Assembly: GCA_009774895.1 (NCBI GenBank) | Contig: VSOO01000001.1 | Span: forward strand, 1-11,243 | Direction of reading: 5' to 3' | Source: Alistipes sp. | GTDB taxonomy: Bacteria; Bacteroidota; Bacteroidia; Bacteroidales; Rikenellaceae | DNA: 11,243 bases | Shown: one piece after another, positions 1 to 6,784 of the stretch | Layout: the number at the start of each line of letters is the position of its first letter | Position numbering within the stretch: the first letter of the stretch is position 1 | The notes under the pieces: model-generated | Database searches by the model: none | The model's input: the letters and a program-made list of their open reading frames with translations, nothing else | Told to the model about the DNA's origin: nothing | Position numbers and translations under genes: made by a program

Positions 1-46
1 CCTCCGGGTTATGAGCCCGACGAGCTGCCAACTGCTCTATCCCGCG
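1..46 (-). tRNA. Initiator tRNA-fMet (CAT), 3' part cut off by the window edge
   Basis: Read on the minus strand, the sequence starts CGCGGGATAGAGC and runs through the D arm and the anticodon loop CTCATAA, giving anticodon CAT. Two marks point to the initiator rather than elongator tRNA-Met: the 5' base is C, which makes the usual C1:A72 mismatch, and the anticodon stem ends in three consecutive G:C pairs (GGG/CCC). The D stem GAGC/GCTC also pairs. The variable loop, T arm and 3' acceptor strand lie outside the window, so the C1:A72 mismatch cannot be confirmed. Confidence 0.93.
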
Positions 47-84
47 ATATATCTTCGATAACGTGATCTATCGCTTTTGCTTTG

Positions 85-116
85 CAAAGGTAATGCAAAT
101 TTTCCGTTTCACCAAA
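85..116 (-). promoter_or_regulatory. Bacteroidetes-type promoter for tRNA-fMet
   Basis: On the minus strand TTTG (113-116) is followed after exactly 20 bases by TACCTTTG (85-92). This matches the Bacteroidetes primary sigma factor consensus of a -33 TTTG and a -7 TAnnTTTG, 19 to 21 bases apart. Transcription would start near position 78, about 30 bases before the tRNA 5' end. It is the best-matching promoter in the window, as expected for an initiator tRNA gene. Confidence 0.75.
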
Positions 117-243
117 TATATTTCCTCAAAAAACGCACATCGGACAAACAAACACTGAGCTACAATCATTTACCAACGTGTCAAACCCGCACACCCCACG
201 CCCGACCGACGGCATCCCCGGAAAGAAGCGGGATCGGCCTCCG

Positions 244-2025
244 TCAGCGCAGCCCCTCGGCCACAACCTCCGAGAGGTCGCGCACGGGCGTCGCCGTCCC
301 CCGCACGAGCGCTTTCTTGCAGAGCGGACACGCCGTAACGATCGTATCGGCCCCCGTGGCGTCGAGCTCGGCGCCCACGGAGCGCGCGATCCGCACCTGG
401 TCGCCGTCCGAGATGGCCGTATTGGCCACCGAGGCACCGCAGCAGAGGGCATCCTCGCGTGCGTGGGCGGCTTCGGCCAGCGTGCCGAGCGCCTCAATCA
501 CGGCGCGGGGCTCGTCGTAGATGCCGCTGCCGCGCCCCAGCTCGCAGGGGTCGTGGTAGGCGAAACGCCCGTCCCCGGCCGCCACGCGGATGCGTCCGGC
601 CTCCAGCAGCCGCAGGATATACTGCGAATGGTGCAGCACCTCGATGCCTTCGAGCGCGTAGTCCTCGCGGAACACGCGCAGGCAGATCGGACACGAGGTG
701 ACCAGCGTGGAGATGTTGTGTTTGCGGAAAAGCTCCGTGTTATAGCGCATCATCTTGCGGGCCGAGTCGGTCTCGCCCGCGAGCATCAGCGGACGGCCGC
801 AGCACACGCCGCCCTCGCGGTCGGCCCACCACACCTCCTCGCCCGCCGCATGGAAGATGCGCTCCATGGCGCCGAGCGTGCGGGGCGTGAGGAGCGTCAT
901 GCACCCCGCGAAGTAACCCACGCGGCCCGTGCCCGACGACCGGTCGAGCCCGACGAGGTAGTCGTAGCGCTTCTCGTCGGGGACGTTGTGCATGGTGTCG
1001 CGCGAACTCAGGCGCAGCGTATTGAGGTCGATGCCCACGGGACACCGCTCGGCGCAGCGGCCGCACATGAGGCAGTTGTCGGCCGTCTCGCGGCGCAGCA
1101 TGCCGTAGCGGCGGTCACGCAGGAAGTAGACCGACTGCACGTCGTCGATGCCCAGCACGCCCTGCAACTGGCAGGGGTCGATGCAGATGCCGCAGCGCGA
1201 GCAGGCATCGACCTGGAAGCGGTCCGAGGGCGACTCCTTTTCGCCTGGACGGATGCCGTAGCGGCGCAGGAAGATCAGCGGTATCTCGGTGAAGATGTGC
1301 ATGTAGCGCGAGAAAGGCAGCGCCAGGAAGAAGACGCCCAGCACCGTGGAGTAGCCCCACCACGCCGCCCCCTCGGCACGGATCAGCCACTCCGTGGCCG
1401 CATGCTCCGAGAGCCAGCCCCCGATGCCGCCGGTGAGGAATCCGCCCCCTCCGTAGAGGGCGCAGGTGAGGCTCTCGGCGGCCAGGCGCGCCGGGAAGAC
1501 GCACCACAGCGCCGTGAGGGCAATGCGGTCGCCCGGCACATGACGCGTCGTGCGCCGCAGCCCCAGGGCCCGCGAGCGCAGCCGCTTGAACCACGCGAGC
1601 GCCACGCCCGAGAGGACGAAGAGCAGCAGCAGGTCCATCAGAAAGTCGAAGAAGGGCTTGTGGTCGAGGTTCGTGGCGAAATAGCGGAAGAAGACGTGGC
1701 CCTGGAGGGGCACGTAGCGCAGTCCGAGGTAGGCCATCGTCTCGATCCACCCCGCGGCGATCAGCAGGAACCAGCCGAACGCGAGGCTCATGTGCATGTA
1801 GCCCAGCAGGGGATTGACACGGAAGATGCGGCGGTGGAGCAGCGACTCGCACACAACCTCGCCCACGGCCCCCAGGGTGCGGCGCGTAGGCACGCCGCGC
1901 ACGAAGCGCATGCGGTCCGCGGGCGCGAGGTGCGCGAACCACGAACCCCACTTCCAGAGCAGCAGCACGAACATCACCGTAGCGCCGACGATGAACGGAA
2001 TACAGAACGGAGCGTAGAAAGTCAT
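244..2025 (-). CDS. Membrane-bound heterodisulfide-reductase-like iron-sulfur oxidoreductase (cytochrome b + 2x[4Fe-4S] + 2x CCG)
   Basis: A 593-residue protein, probably the membrane anchor of the Hdr-like complex, exchanging electrons with the quinone pool. Residues 1-255 hold about five hydrophobic segments (near 8-25, 77-100, 126-146, 167-190, 222-253). H78 and H243 lie in or beside helices and are plausible heme b ligands of a NarI/HdrE-like domain. Two [4Fe-4S] motifs follow (C275/278/281/285 and C318/321/324/328, the last followed by P). Two complete CCG domains come next: C375, CC408-409, CxxC445-448; and C494, CC528-529, CxxC566-569. The order matches FadF/EMO-type EtfAB:quinone oxidoreductases and is like HdrE fused to HdrD; QmoC carries its cytochrome part at the other end. 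It is the last gene of the five-gene operon, 2 bases after the previous stop. No etfAB is nearby, so the Etf role is not supported here. Domains are certain; the partner is unknown. Confidence 0.9.
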   Translation of the reverse strand: MTFYAPFCIPFIVGATVMFVLLLWKWGSWFAHLAPADRMRFVRGVPTRRTLGAVGEVVCESLLHRRIFRVNPLLGYMHMSLAFGWFLLIAAGWIETMAYLGLRYVPLQGHVFFRYFATNLDHKPFFDFLMDLLLLFVLSGVALAWFKRLRSRALGLRRTTRHVPGDRIALTALWCVFPARLAAESLTCALYGGGGFLTGGIGGWLSEHAATEWLIRAEGAAWWGYSTVLGVFFLALPFSRYMHIFTEIPLIFLRRYGIRPGEKESPSDRFQVDACSRCGICIDPCQLQGVLGIDDVQSVYFLRDRRYGMLRRETADNCLMCGRCAERCPVGIDLNTLRLSSRDTMHNVPDEKRYDYLVGLDRSSGTGRVGYFAGCMTLLTPRTLGAMERIFHAAGEEVWWADREGGVCCGRPLMLAGETDSARKMMRYNTELFRKHNISTLVTSCPICLRVFREDYALEGIEVLHHSQYILRLLEAGRIRVAAGDGRFAYHDPCELGRGSGIYDEPRAVIEALGTLAEAAHAREDALCCGASVANTAISDGDQVRIARSVGAELDATGADTIVTACPLCKKALVRGTATPVRDLSEVVAEGLR

Positions 2026-2027
2026 GG

Positions 2028-2363
2028 CTAAAAGTCCCCCAGTTTACGTTTGATGAGCATCACCACGCCGCGCGTGTTGATGCCGCGCGGACAGACCAGG
2101 CGGCACTTGCCGCAGAGCATGCACTTGTTCATCTCCTCGTAGGCCCCCTGGTATTCGCCGCGCCGCACGAGCGTGTGCACGCGGCGGAAGTTGAACTGCG
2201 TGAGGTTGCCCGCCGTGCACACGGCGGTGCAGGAGCCGCAGCCGATGCAGGTCTGCAACTCGGGCATCTCGCGCAGGATCTCGTCGCTCTTGCGCAGGTT
2301 GTTGCGGTCGATGTCGATCGCCCGGGGCTTGCTGATGGTGTAACCGAATTGTATGACGGCCAT
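2028..2363 (-). CDS. Small HdrC-like ferredoxin with two [4Fe-4S] clusters
   Basis: A 111-residue soluble protein with two four-cysteine motifs: C39/42/45/49, and C81/84/87/91 followed by P92. The spacing and the segment between the motifs resemble HdrC, the subunit that carries electrons between the HdrA flavin and the HdrB active site. It is shorter than usual HdrC (about 180 residues) and is the second HdrC-like protein of this operon. It lies between the HdrA-like flavoprotein (4-base gap) and the membrane oxidoreductase (2-base gap). By position it probably wires those two together. No membrane segment or signal peptide is visible. The ATG start at 2363 is close to the upstream stop, which supports it. 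Confidence 0.9.
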   Translation of the reverse strand: MAVIQFGYTISKPRAIDIDRNNLRKSDEILREMPELQTCIGCGSCTAVCTAGNLTQFNFRRVHTLVRRGEYQGAYEEMNKCMLCGKCRLVCPRGINTRGVVMLIKRKLGDF

Positions 2364-2367
2364 GACG

Positions 2368-3378
2368 CTACGAATTTTTCACGTAAGCCGCAGCGGCATC
2401 GGCCGCGGCGATGCCCTCGCAGATCGTCTCGCCCACGTTCTTGGGCGCCGTGACCGTGCCGGCATAGAAAATACCCTCCACGGGCGACGCCGTGCCCCCC
2501 AGGAAGAGGTCGCGCGGGGCCATGAAGCCGCTCGGCGCGCGCCGCAGCCCGGCCGACGCCTCGAACGCCGCATTCGTCGCACCGGCCCGCATGCCCACGA
2601 GCAGTACGAGCATATCGACGCTCATGCGCAGCGGACGCCCCGTGAGCGTATCTTCGGCCTTGATCTGCACGCGGCCGTCGATCGTGGGCGCCGCCTCCGA
2701 AATGCGCCCGCGCACGAAGTGTACGTTGTATTTCTGCTGGGCCTCGCGGTACATCTCCTCGTATCCGGGCCCGAACATGCGGATGTCCATATAGAAATTG
2801 AAGACGTCGGCCTCGGGAAAGAGGCGCTTCATCTCCATGGCCTGCTTCACGCCCGTGATGCAACACACGCGCGAGCAGTGCTGCTGGCACACCTTCTCGT
2901 CGCGCGAACCCACGCAGTGCAGGAAGGCGATGCGCGACGGACGCGAGCCGTCGGCCTTCGCCACGCGGCCCTCGTCGAACATGCGCTCCAGGTCGGCCGA
3001 GGTAATCACGTTGTCGTAGATGCCGTAGCCGTACTCCTCCTTCACCGTGGCGTCGAAGAGCTCGAATCCCGAGCACACGACCACCGCGTCGCACTCCAGG
3101 CGGCGACCGTCGGCCAGCGTGACGCTCCGGCTCCCGACGGCCGCAACCTCGGCCGAGAGGAGCACCTCGATGCCGCTGCGCACCACGCGGCTCTTCAGCT
3201 CGCCGAGCACCTCGGCGGCCGGGGTGAACGACGGGAACAACACGTGCCAGCCCCGCAGCTTGCCGCCCAGCTCGGGCTCCTTTTCCACGATCAGGGGGCT
3301 GCACCCCTCCTCGGCCAGACGCAGGGCCGCCTGCATGCCGGCGACACCGCCGCCTATGACGATCACTCTCTTCATCAT
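2368..3378 (-). CDS. hdrA: HdrA-like FAD flavoprotein, short form without ferredoxin domains
   Basis: A 336-residue flavoprotein. Residues 4-32 form a Rossmann FAD-binding unit (IVIGGGVAGMQAA, with E32 at the end of the second strand). The Hdr-specific cysteine cluster follows: C155-VGSRD, C164, C168 and CC172-173, which in HdrA binds a [4Fe-4S] cluster beside the flavin. A C-terminal FAD motif (near 302-333) precedes the end. Full-length methanogen HdrA is about 650 residues with N-terminal and C-terminal iron-sulfur modules. This one is the core only, comparable to QmoA. The start overlaps the hdrB stop: ATG at 3378 gives an ATGA overlap, and a second ATG at 3375 is equally possible. Whether it bifurcates electrons cannot be told; the missing ferredoxin modules argue for a simpler relay role. 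Confidence 0.9.
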   Translation of the reverse strand: MMKRVIVIGGGVAGMQAALRLAEEGCSPLIVEKEPELGGKLRGWHVLFPSFTPAAEVLGELKSRVVRSGIEVLLSAEVAAVGSRSVTLADGRRLECDAVVVCSGFELFDATVKEEYGYGIYDNVITSADLERMFDEGRVAKADGSRPSRIAFLHCVGSRDEKVCQQHCSRVCCITGVKQAMEMKRLFPEADVFNFYMDIRMFGPGYEEMYREAQQKYNVHFVRGRISEAAPTIDGRVQIKAEDTLTGRPLRMSVDMLVLLVGMRAGATNAAFEASAGLRRAPSGFMAPRDLFLGGTASPVEGIFYAGTVTAPKNVGETICEGIAAADAAAAYVKNS

Positions 3379-4460
3379 CGTTTCATGTCGTAAATGGTAT
3401 CCTGCGCGCTGCAATTGACCACGGCGGAATCGGGCTTGCCGATGTATTTGCCGTTGCGGCCCAGGTATTTGGCCGCGGGGTCGTAGGCTACGCCCATCTT
3501 GTCGAGCAGCGGTTCGACATCGACCTGGTGCATCTGCATGCCCAGCTCCCACGGATCGTAGCCCAGCACCAGCCCGGCCATCTCCTCGTAGGTCAGCACC
3601 GGAATGCCGCGGCCGTTCTGGCCGTAGGTCGTGCCCTCCATCTCGGCGATGGCATACTGCCACTTGTCGAGGAACATGGCGCAGCCGGGGCAGTTGGCCA
3701 CGATGAAGTCGGGCTTGTAGGGCGCCATGCTTTCGAGCTTCTTGTGCGAGTTGGCGATCGAGTAGCCGCGGTTGGCCTGCACCAGGTAGTTGCGGAACCC
3801 GAAGCCGCAGCAGTGGCGCCGCTCGGGATAATCGACGCACTCGCCGCCCCACGCCTCGACCATGCCGGCCAGCACGTAGGGGAACTCCGAGCCGCCGATG
3901 CCCGACTTGGGGAAGATCTTGGCATAGTGGCAGCCGATGTGCTCCACCACGCGGAGCGGCTCGCCCGTCTGGGCGTTCACCAGCCGGAAGCGCGCCTTCG
4001 CGGCGATCTCCTCGCGGTGGTGGAACACCACGTCGGAGGTGTGGGCCAGGCTCGCGGGCTTGTGCAGCTCGCGCCCCGTGGCCTTGTAGAGGTATTCGCG
4101 CGTGCGCTCCTCGGTCTCGGGGAACTCGGCCCACGTGGCCAGCACCTCGGTGTAGACGCCGAACGAGGTGATGCACGACGAGATGAAGTGCTCGTACCCC
4201 GCTTCGTGCATCAGCGCGAACTGGCGCGCCACCACGGTCATGATCGTTTCGAGCGGCACGATGTCCGAATGGTAGCCGATGCCCGTGCACGAGGTGTGCA
4301 GCGGGTCGTCGAAGATGTCGCGCCCCAGGTCGTTGCGCAGCATGTCGAGCATCGCCTTCTCGCTCCCGGGGAAGAAGTTCTGGCGGATGCAGCTGCGTGC
4401 GTAGTAGTATTTGTCGTCGGCGATCTGCTTCTGGTAATCGCTCCAGCTGTTGCGTTTCAT
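3375..4460 (-). CDS. hdrB: HdrB-like subunit with CCG domains, the first one degenerate
   Basis: A 361-residue soluble protein of the HdrB family, the subunit that reduces a disulfide at two non-cubane [4Fe-4S] clusters in methanogens. The second CCG domain is complete: C177, CC217-218 and CxxC257-260 (context HCCGFGF and NCPGC). The first is not: C24 is present, but the expected CC reads S57-C58 and the expected CxxC reads C96-I-T-S99, so two of five ligand positions are serine. It could therefore hold one normal catalytic cluster and an altered or absent first one. It starts 6 bases after the hdrC-like stop and overlaps hdrA. The substrate is unknown; methanogen-type CoM-CoB is unlikely in a bacterium of this kind. 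Confidence 0.88.
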   Translation of the reverse strand: MKRNSWSDYQKQIADDKYYYARSCIRQNFFPGSEKAMLDMLRNDLGRDIFDDPLHTSCTGIGYHSDIVPLETIMTVVARQFALMHEAGYEHFISSCITSFGVYTEVLATWAEFPETEERTREYLYKATGRELHKPASLAHTSDVVFHHREEIAAKARFRLVNAQTGEPLRVVEHIGCHYAKIFPKSGIGGSEFPYVLAGMVEAWGGECVDYPERRHCCGFGFRNYLVQANRGYSIANSHKKLESMAPYKPDFIVANCPGCAMFLDKWQYAIAEMEGTTYGQNGRGIPVLTYEEMAGLVLGYDPWELGMQMHQVDVEPLLDKMGVAYDPAAKYLGRNGKYIGKPDSAVVNCSAQDTIYDMKR

Positions 4461-4466
4461 AGGTCG

Positions 4467-5186
4467 TCAGTAGTGCTCGTTGCTGTTGGTGGTGAAGGTC
4501 TCCATCATGTAGGCCTCGTCGGCGCCCTCGGCGCGCCCCGTCTCGCGCGCCTTGCGATCCGAATGGCGCTCGATGGCTTCGAAGAGCTCCATGCCGCCGC
4601 TCACCTCGAAGATGCGGTGCAGCTCGCCGAGCGACTCCTCGTCCATGCGGCGCAGGGCACCCGCCCCGTGGCGCATATACACGGGCGAGAAGCGGCCGAA
4701 GACCTCCTTGTCGTGGTCGTAGATCCAGCGCCACACGGTGCCCTGCTCGGGATGGAGCTCGGGACGCACCATGCGCGGCACGATGCAGTAGCCCGTACGG
4801 AGGATGTTGTCGCCGATGATGCGCTTGAGCGCCAGCTGCTGGCGTCCTTTCTCGCTCTCGACGAAGAATCCGAGGCGCTGCGACAGGGTGCGGAGCGCCT
4901 GGATCACGTAGCCGGGCGTATTGCCGCGCGGACAGCGCGGACGGCACGACATGCACTCGCCGCAGTACCAGATCGTGTCGCTCTTCATGAGCGCCTCGAT
5001 GGCCTCGTCGTCGCGCGTCTGCACGATGCTCACGATCTGACGGGGGTCGTAGTTGTAGAACTCGGCCGCGGGGCACACGCCCGTGCAGACGCCGCAGTTC
5101 ATGCAGGCGTGCAGCCCCTCGCGCATGCGCACGTCCTCCATCAGCATATCGAAGTACTTTCCCATAGATTCGAGGGCCGCGGGCAT
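4467..5186 (-). CDS. hdrC: HdrC-like [4Fe-4S] protein, first gene of the Hdr-like operon
   Basis: A 239-residue iron-sulfur protein with two [4Fe-4S] motifs: C28/31/34/38-P and C75/78/81/85-P. The segment between them has the usual HdrC layout. After the second motif comes a tail of about 150 residues, longer than in ordinary HdrC, with no cysteine motif and many charged residues; it probably forms helices that contact HdrB. The start chosen is ATG at 5186 because a purine-rich GGGAGAGG stretch lies just upstream. A TTG at 5210 in the same frame lies inside the proposed -7 element and is unlikely. In HdrABC complexes HdrC links HdrA to HdrB, and hdrB follows here after 6 bases. Confidence 0.88.
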   Translation of the reverse strand: MPAALESMGKYFDMLMEDVRMREGLHACMNCGVCTGVCPAAEFYNYDPRQIVSIVQTRDDEAIEALMKSDTIWYCGECMSCRPRCPRGNTPGYVIQALRTLSQRLGFFVESEKGRQQLALKRIIGDNILRTGYCIVPRMVRPELHPEQGTVWRWIYDHDKEVFGRFSPVYMRHGAGALRRMDEESLGELHRIFEVSGGMELFEAIERHSDRKARETGRAEGADEAYMMETFTTNSNEHY

Positions 5187-5194
5187 ACCTCTCC
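5187..5194 (-). promoter_or_regulatory. Ribosome binding site deciding the start of the HdrC-like gene
   Basis: Immediately upstream of the ATG at 5186 the minus strand reads GGCGGGAGAGGT. This purine-rich run is one of the few Shine-Dalgarno-like sites in the window, where most starts have none, as is common in Bacteroidetes. It supports ATG 5186 over the upstream TTG and over the in-frame ATG at 5165. Confidence 0.5.
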
Positions 5195-5207
5195 CGCCTT
5201 GCCGTTG

Positions 5208-5215
5208 CAAAGTTA
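5208..5215 (-). promoter_or_regulatory. Candidate -7 element of the Hdr-like operon
   Basis: The minus strand reads TAACTTTG, an exact match to the Bacteroidetes -7 consensus TAnnTTTG, 22 bases upstream of the ATG at 5186. No good -33 TTTG is seen 19 to 21 bases further upstream, so this may be a weak or activator-dependent promoter. The folA terminator just upstream makes a separate promoter here likely. Confidence 0.5.
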
Positions 5216-5304
5216 CGCTTTAGGACGCGAACGCGCAGGAGTATAAATACCTAAAAATCGCACGGACGCGTCCGGCGCCGCTCCGCCGGGCGGGCGTGCA
5301 CGCG

Positions 5305-5345
5305 GAAAAGCATGCGGTCCGGAGCCCCCACGGGACTCCGGACCG
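5305..5345 (-). terminator. Hairpin terminator after folA
   Basis: CGGTCCGGAG (5315-5324) pairs perfectly with CTCCGGACCG (5336-5345), and the stem extends by four inner pairs (one G:T) to 14 bp with a 3-base loop. On the minus strand it is followed by CATGCTTTTCC, a short and offset T run. It lies about 20 bases past the folA stop and before the Hdr-like operon, so it probably separates the two units. The poor T tract means termination may be partial. Confidence 0.65.
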
Positions 5346-5366
5346 CCGAGGCCGCACGCCGCAGCG

Positions 5367-5846
5367 TCAGCGGCGGCAGTAGGTTTCGAAAACGAACGGA
5401 TGGGGATACTCGCGGCCGCAGGGGAACGACTCCGACTCCACGAGGCGCCACGCCTCCTCGTCCCAGCGGGGAAAGAGCGTGTCGCCCTCGTAGGCGCGGC
5501 CCACGCGCGTGAGGTAGAAGCGGTCGGCACGGGGCAGCGCCTCGGCGTAGATCTGGGCGCCGCCGATCACGAAGAGCTCCTCGTCGGCGTCAAAGAGCGC
5601 CGCGGCCTCGTCGAACGAATGCACGACGCGGCAGCCGGGGATTTCGATCCGCTGGCGCGTGACGACCACGTTGGTGCGGTTGGGCAGAGGCCGGCCGAGC
5701 GACTCGTAGGTCTTGCGGCCCATGACCACGGGGTGGCCCGTGGTGAGGCTCCTGAAACGCCGCAGGTCTTCGGAAATGTGCCAGAGAAGGCGGTTGTCTC
5801 CGCCGATGACGCCGTTTTCGGCCACGGCGACGATGATGCTGATCAT
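5367..5846 (-). CDS. folA: Dihydrofolate reductase
   Basis: A 159-residue enzyme, the normal length for bacterial DHFR. It reduces 7,8-dihydrofolate to tetrahydrofolate with NADPH in the cytoplasm. It starts MISIIVAVAENGVIG as in E. coli FolA. W22 and D27 (WHISED) are the substrate-site tryptophan and the catalytic acid; VMGRKTYESLGRPLP (41-55) is the NADPH/folate-binding segment; FVIGGAQIY (92-100) is the conserved glycine-rich cofactor loop. It follows thyA by 41 bases in the same direction. The pairing makes sense because ThyA turns methylene-tetrahydrofolate into dihydrofolate, which FolA recycles. There is no Shine-Dalgarno sequence at the ATG. It is expected to be the target of trimethoprim, but resistance cannot be judged from this sequence. 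Confidence 0.97.
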   Translation of the reverse strand: MISIIVAVAENGVIGGDNRLLWHISEDLRRFRSLTTGHPVVMGRKTYESLGRPLPNRTNVVVTRQRIEIPGCRVVHSFDEAAALFDADEELFVIGGAQIYAEALPRADRFYLTRVGRAYEGDTLFPRWDEEAWRLVESESFPCGREYPHPFVFETYCRR

Positions 5847-5887
5847 AAGGTTCGTATGCTTTGGATGCGTGAATGTTCGACGTGCGG

Positions 5888-6784
5888 TCAGAACGACATG
5901 GGCGCCTTGATCGCGGGCCACGGATCGTAGTCTTCGAGCACGAAATCCTCGTAGCGGAAATCGAAGATCGACCGCACGCCGGGATTGAGCCGCATGCGCG
6001 GCAGGGGCCGCGGCGTGCGGGCGAGCTGCTCGGCGGCCTGCTCCATGTGGTTGAGGTAGAGGTGCGCATCGCCGAGCGTATGCACGAAGTCGCCCGGCGC
6101 CAGGCCGCAGACCTGCGCCATCATCATCGTGAGCAGGGCGTACGACGCGATGTTGAACGGCACGCCGAGGAAGGTGTCGGCGCTGCGCTGGTAGAGCTGG
6201 CACGAGAGGCGTCCTTCGGCCACGTAGAACTGGAACAGCACGTGGCACGGCGGCAGGGCCATCGCCTCCACGTCGGCCACGTTCCAGGCCGAGACCACGA
6301 TGCGCCGCGACTCGGGGTTGCGGCGGATCAGCTCCACGGCCGAGGCGATCTGGTCGATGACGCCTCCTCCGGGCAGCGGCCAGCTGCGCCACTGGTAGCC
6401 GTAGACGCGGTTCAGGTCGCCGAAGCGGTAGCCCGCGAAGGGCTCGTCGCCCCGCAGCACGCCCGCGAGGAACGCCTCGCGGTCCACGGGGGCCGCGCCG
6501 CGCCGCGCACACGTCTCGCCGTAGAAGCGGTAGGCGTCGTTGTCCCAGATGTGCACGTCGTGCTCCACGAGGTAGCGGATGTTCGTGTCGCCCGCAAGGA
6601 ACCAGAGCAGCTCGCGGATCACGCCCCGCAGGAAGACGCGCTTCGTGGTCAGCAGCGGGAAGCCTTCGCCGAGGTCGAAGCGCATCTGGTGGCCGAAGAC
6701 GCTGCGCGTGCCCGTACCCGTGCGGTCGCCGCGTACGACGCCTTCGGTGCGGATGCGGGAAAGCAGGTCGAGGTATTGTTTCAT
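5888..6784 (-). CDS. thyA: Thymidylate synthase
   Basis: A 298-residue ThyA that methylates dUMP to dTMP using methylene-tetrahydrofolate. Visible hallmarks are R21 in the GDRTGTGT phosphate loop, E58-type glutamate in [12 protein letters not shown] (E58), the R160-R161 pair that reaches across the dimer ([10 protein letters not shown]), the nucleophile C180 in [13 protein letters not shown], and the dUMP-binding segment [17 protein letters not shown] (199-215). It is longer than E. coli ThyA (264 residues) because of an insertion at about 85-120 in the small domain, as in the longer Lactobacillus type. The start overlaps the lpxH stop by 4 bases (ATGA), implying translational coupling. folA follows after 41 bases. 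Confidence 0.97.
   Translation of the reverse strand: MKQYLDLLSRIRTEGVVRGDRTGTGTRSVFGHQMRFDLGEGFPLLTTKRVFLRGVIRELLWFLAGDTNIRYLVEHDVHIWDNDAYRFYGETCARRGAAPVDREAFLAGVLRGDEPFAGYRFGDLNRVYGYQWRSWPLPGGGVIDQIASAVELIRRNPESRRIVVSAWNVADVEAMALPPCHVLFQFYVAEGRLSCQLYQRSADTFLGVPFNIASYALLTMMMAQVCGLAPGDFVHTLGDAHLYLNHMEQAAEQLARTPRPLPRMRLNPGVRSIFDFRYEDFVLEDYDPWPAIKAPMSF

Noticed and set aside
80..89. Palindrome CTTTGCAAAG by the tRNA promoter as an operator
   Set aside because: It follows from the -7 TTTG running into CAAAG; similar TTTGCAA steps occur at other -7 elements here, so it needs no separate regulator.
1..243. Integration site or mobile-element boundary at the tRNA gene
   Set aside because: No direct repeat of the tRNA end, no integrase and no change in base composition is seen, and the tRNA 3' end where such sites lie is outside the window.
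178..2031. 617-codon open frame on the plus strand opposite the membrane oxidoreductase gene
   Set aside because: It is antisense to a gene with clear transmembrane, [4Fe-4S] and CCG motifs. High GC at third codon positions removes stops from the opposite strand; the translation is a low-complexity mix of A, R, H, E and V with no domain.
2368..5076. A single 902-codon minus-strand frame that could be read as a fused protein
   Set aside because: Only its last third (from 3378) is the HdrA-like protein. The rest is an arginine-rich shadow of hdrB and hdrC, which are well supported in other frames.
3528..5246. 572-codon plus-strand frame opposite hdrB and hdrC
   Set aside because: Same antisense effect; its product is rich in H, A, V and L with no recognisable motif, and it covers three minus-strand gene boundaries.
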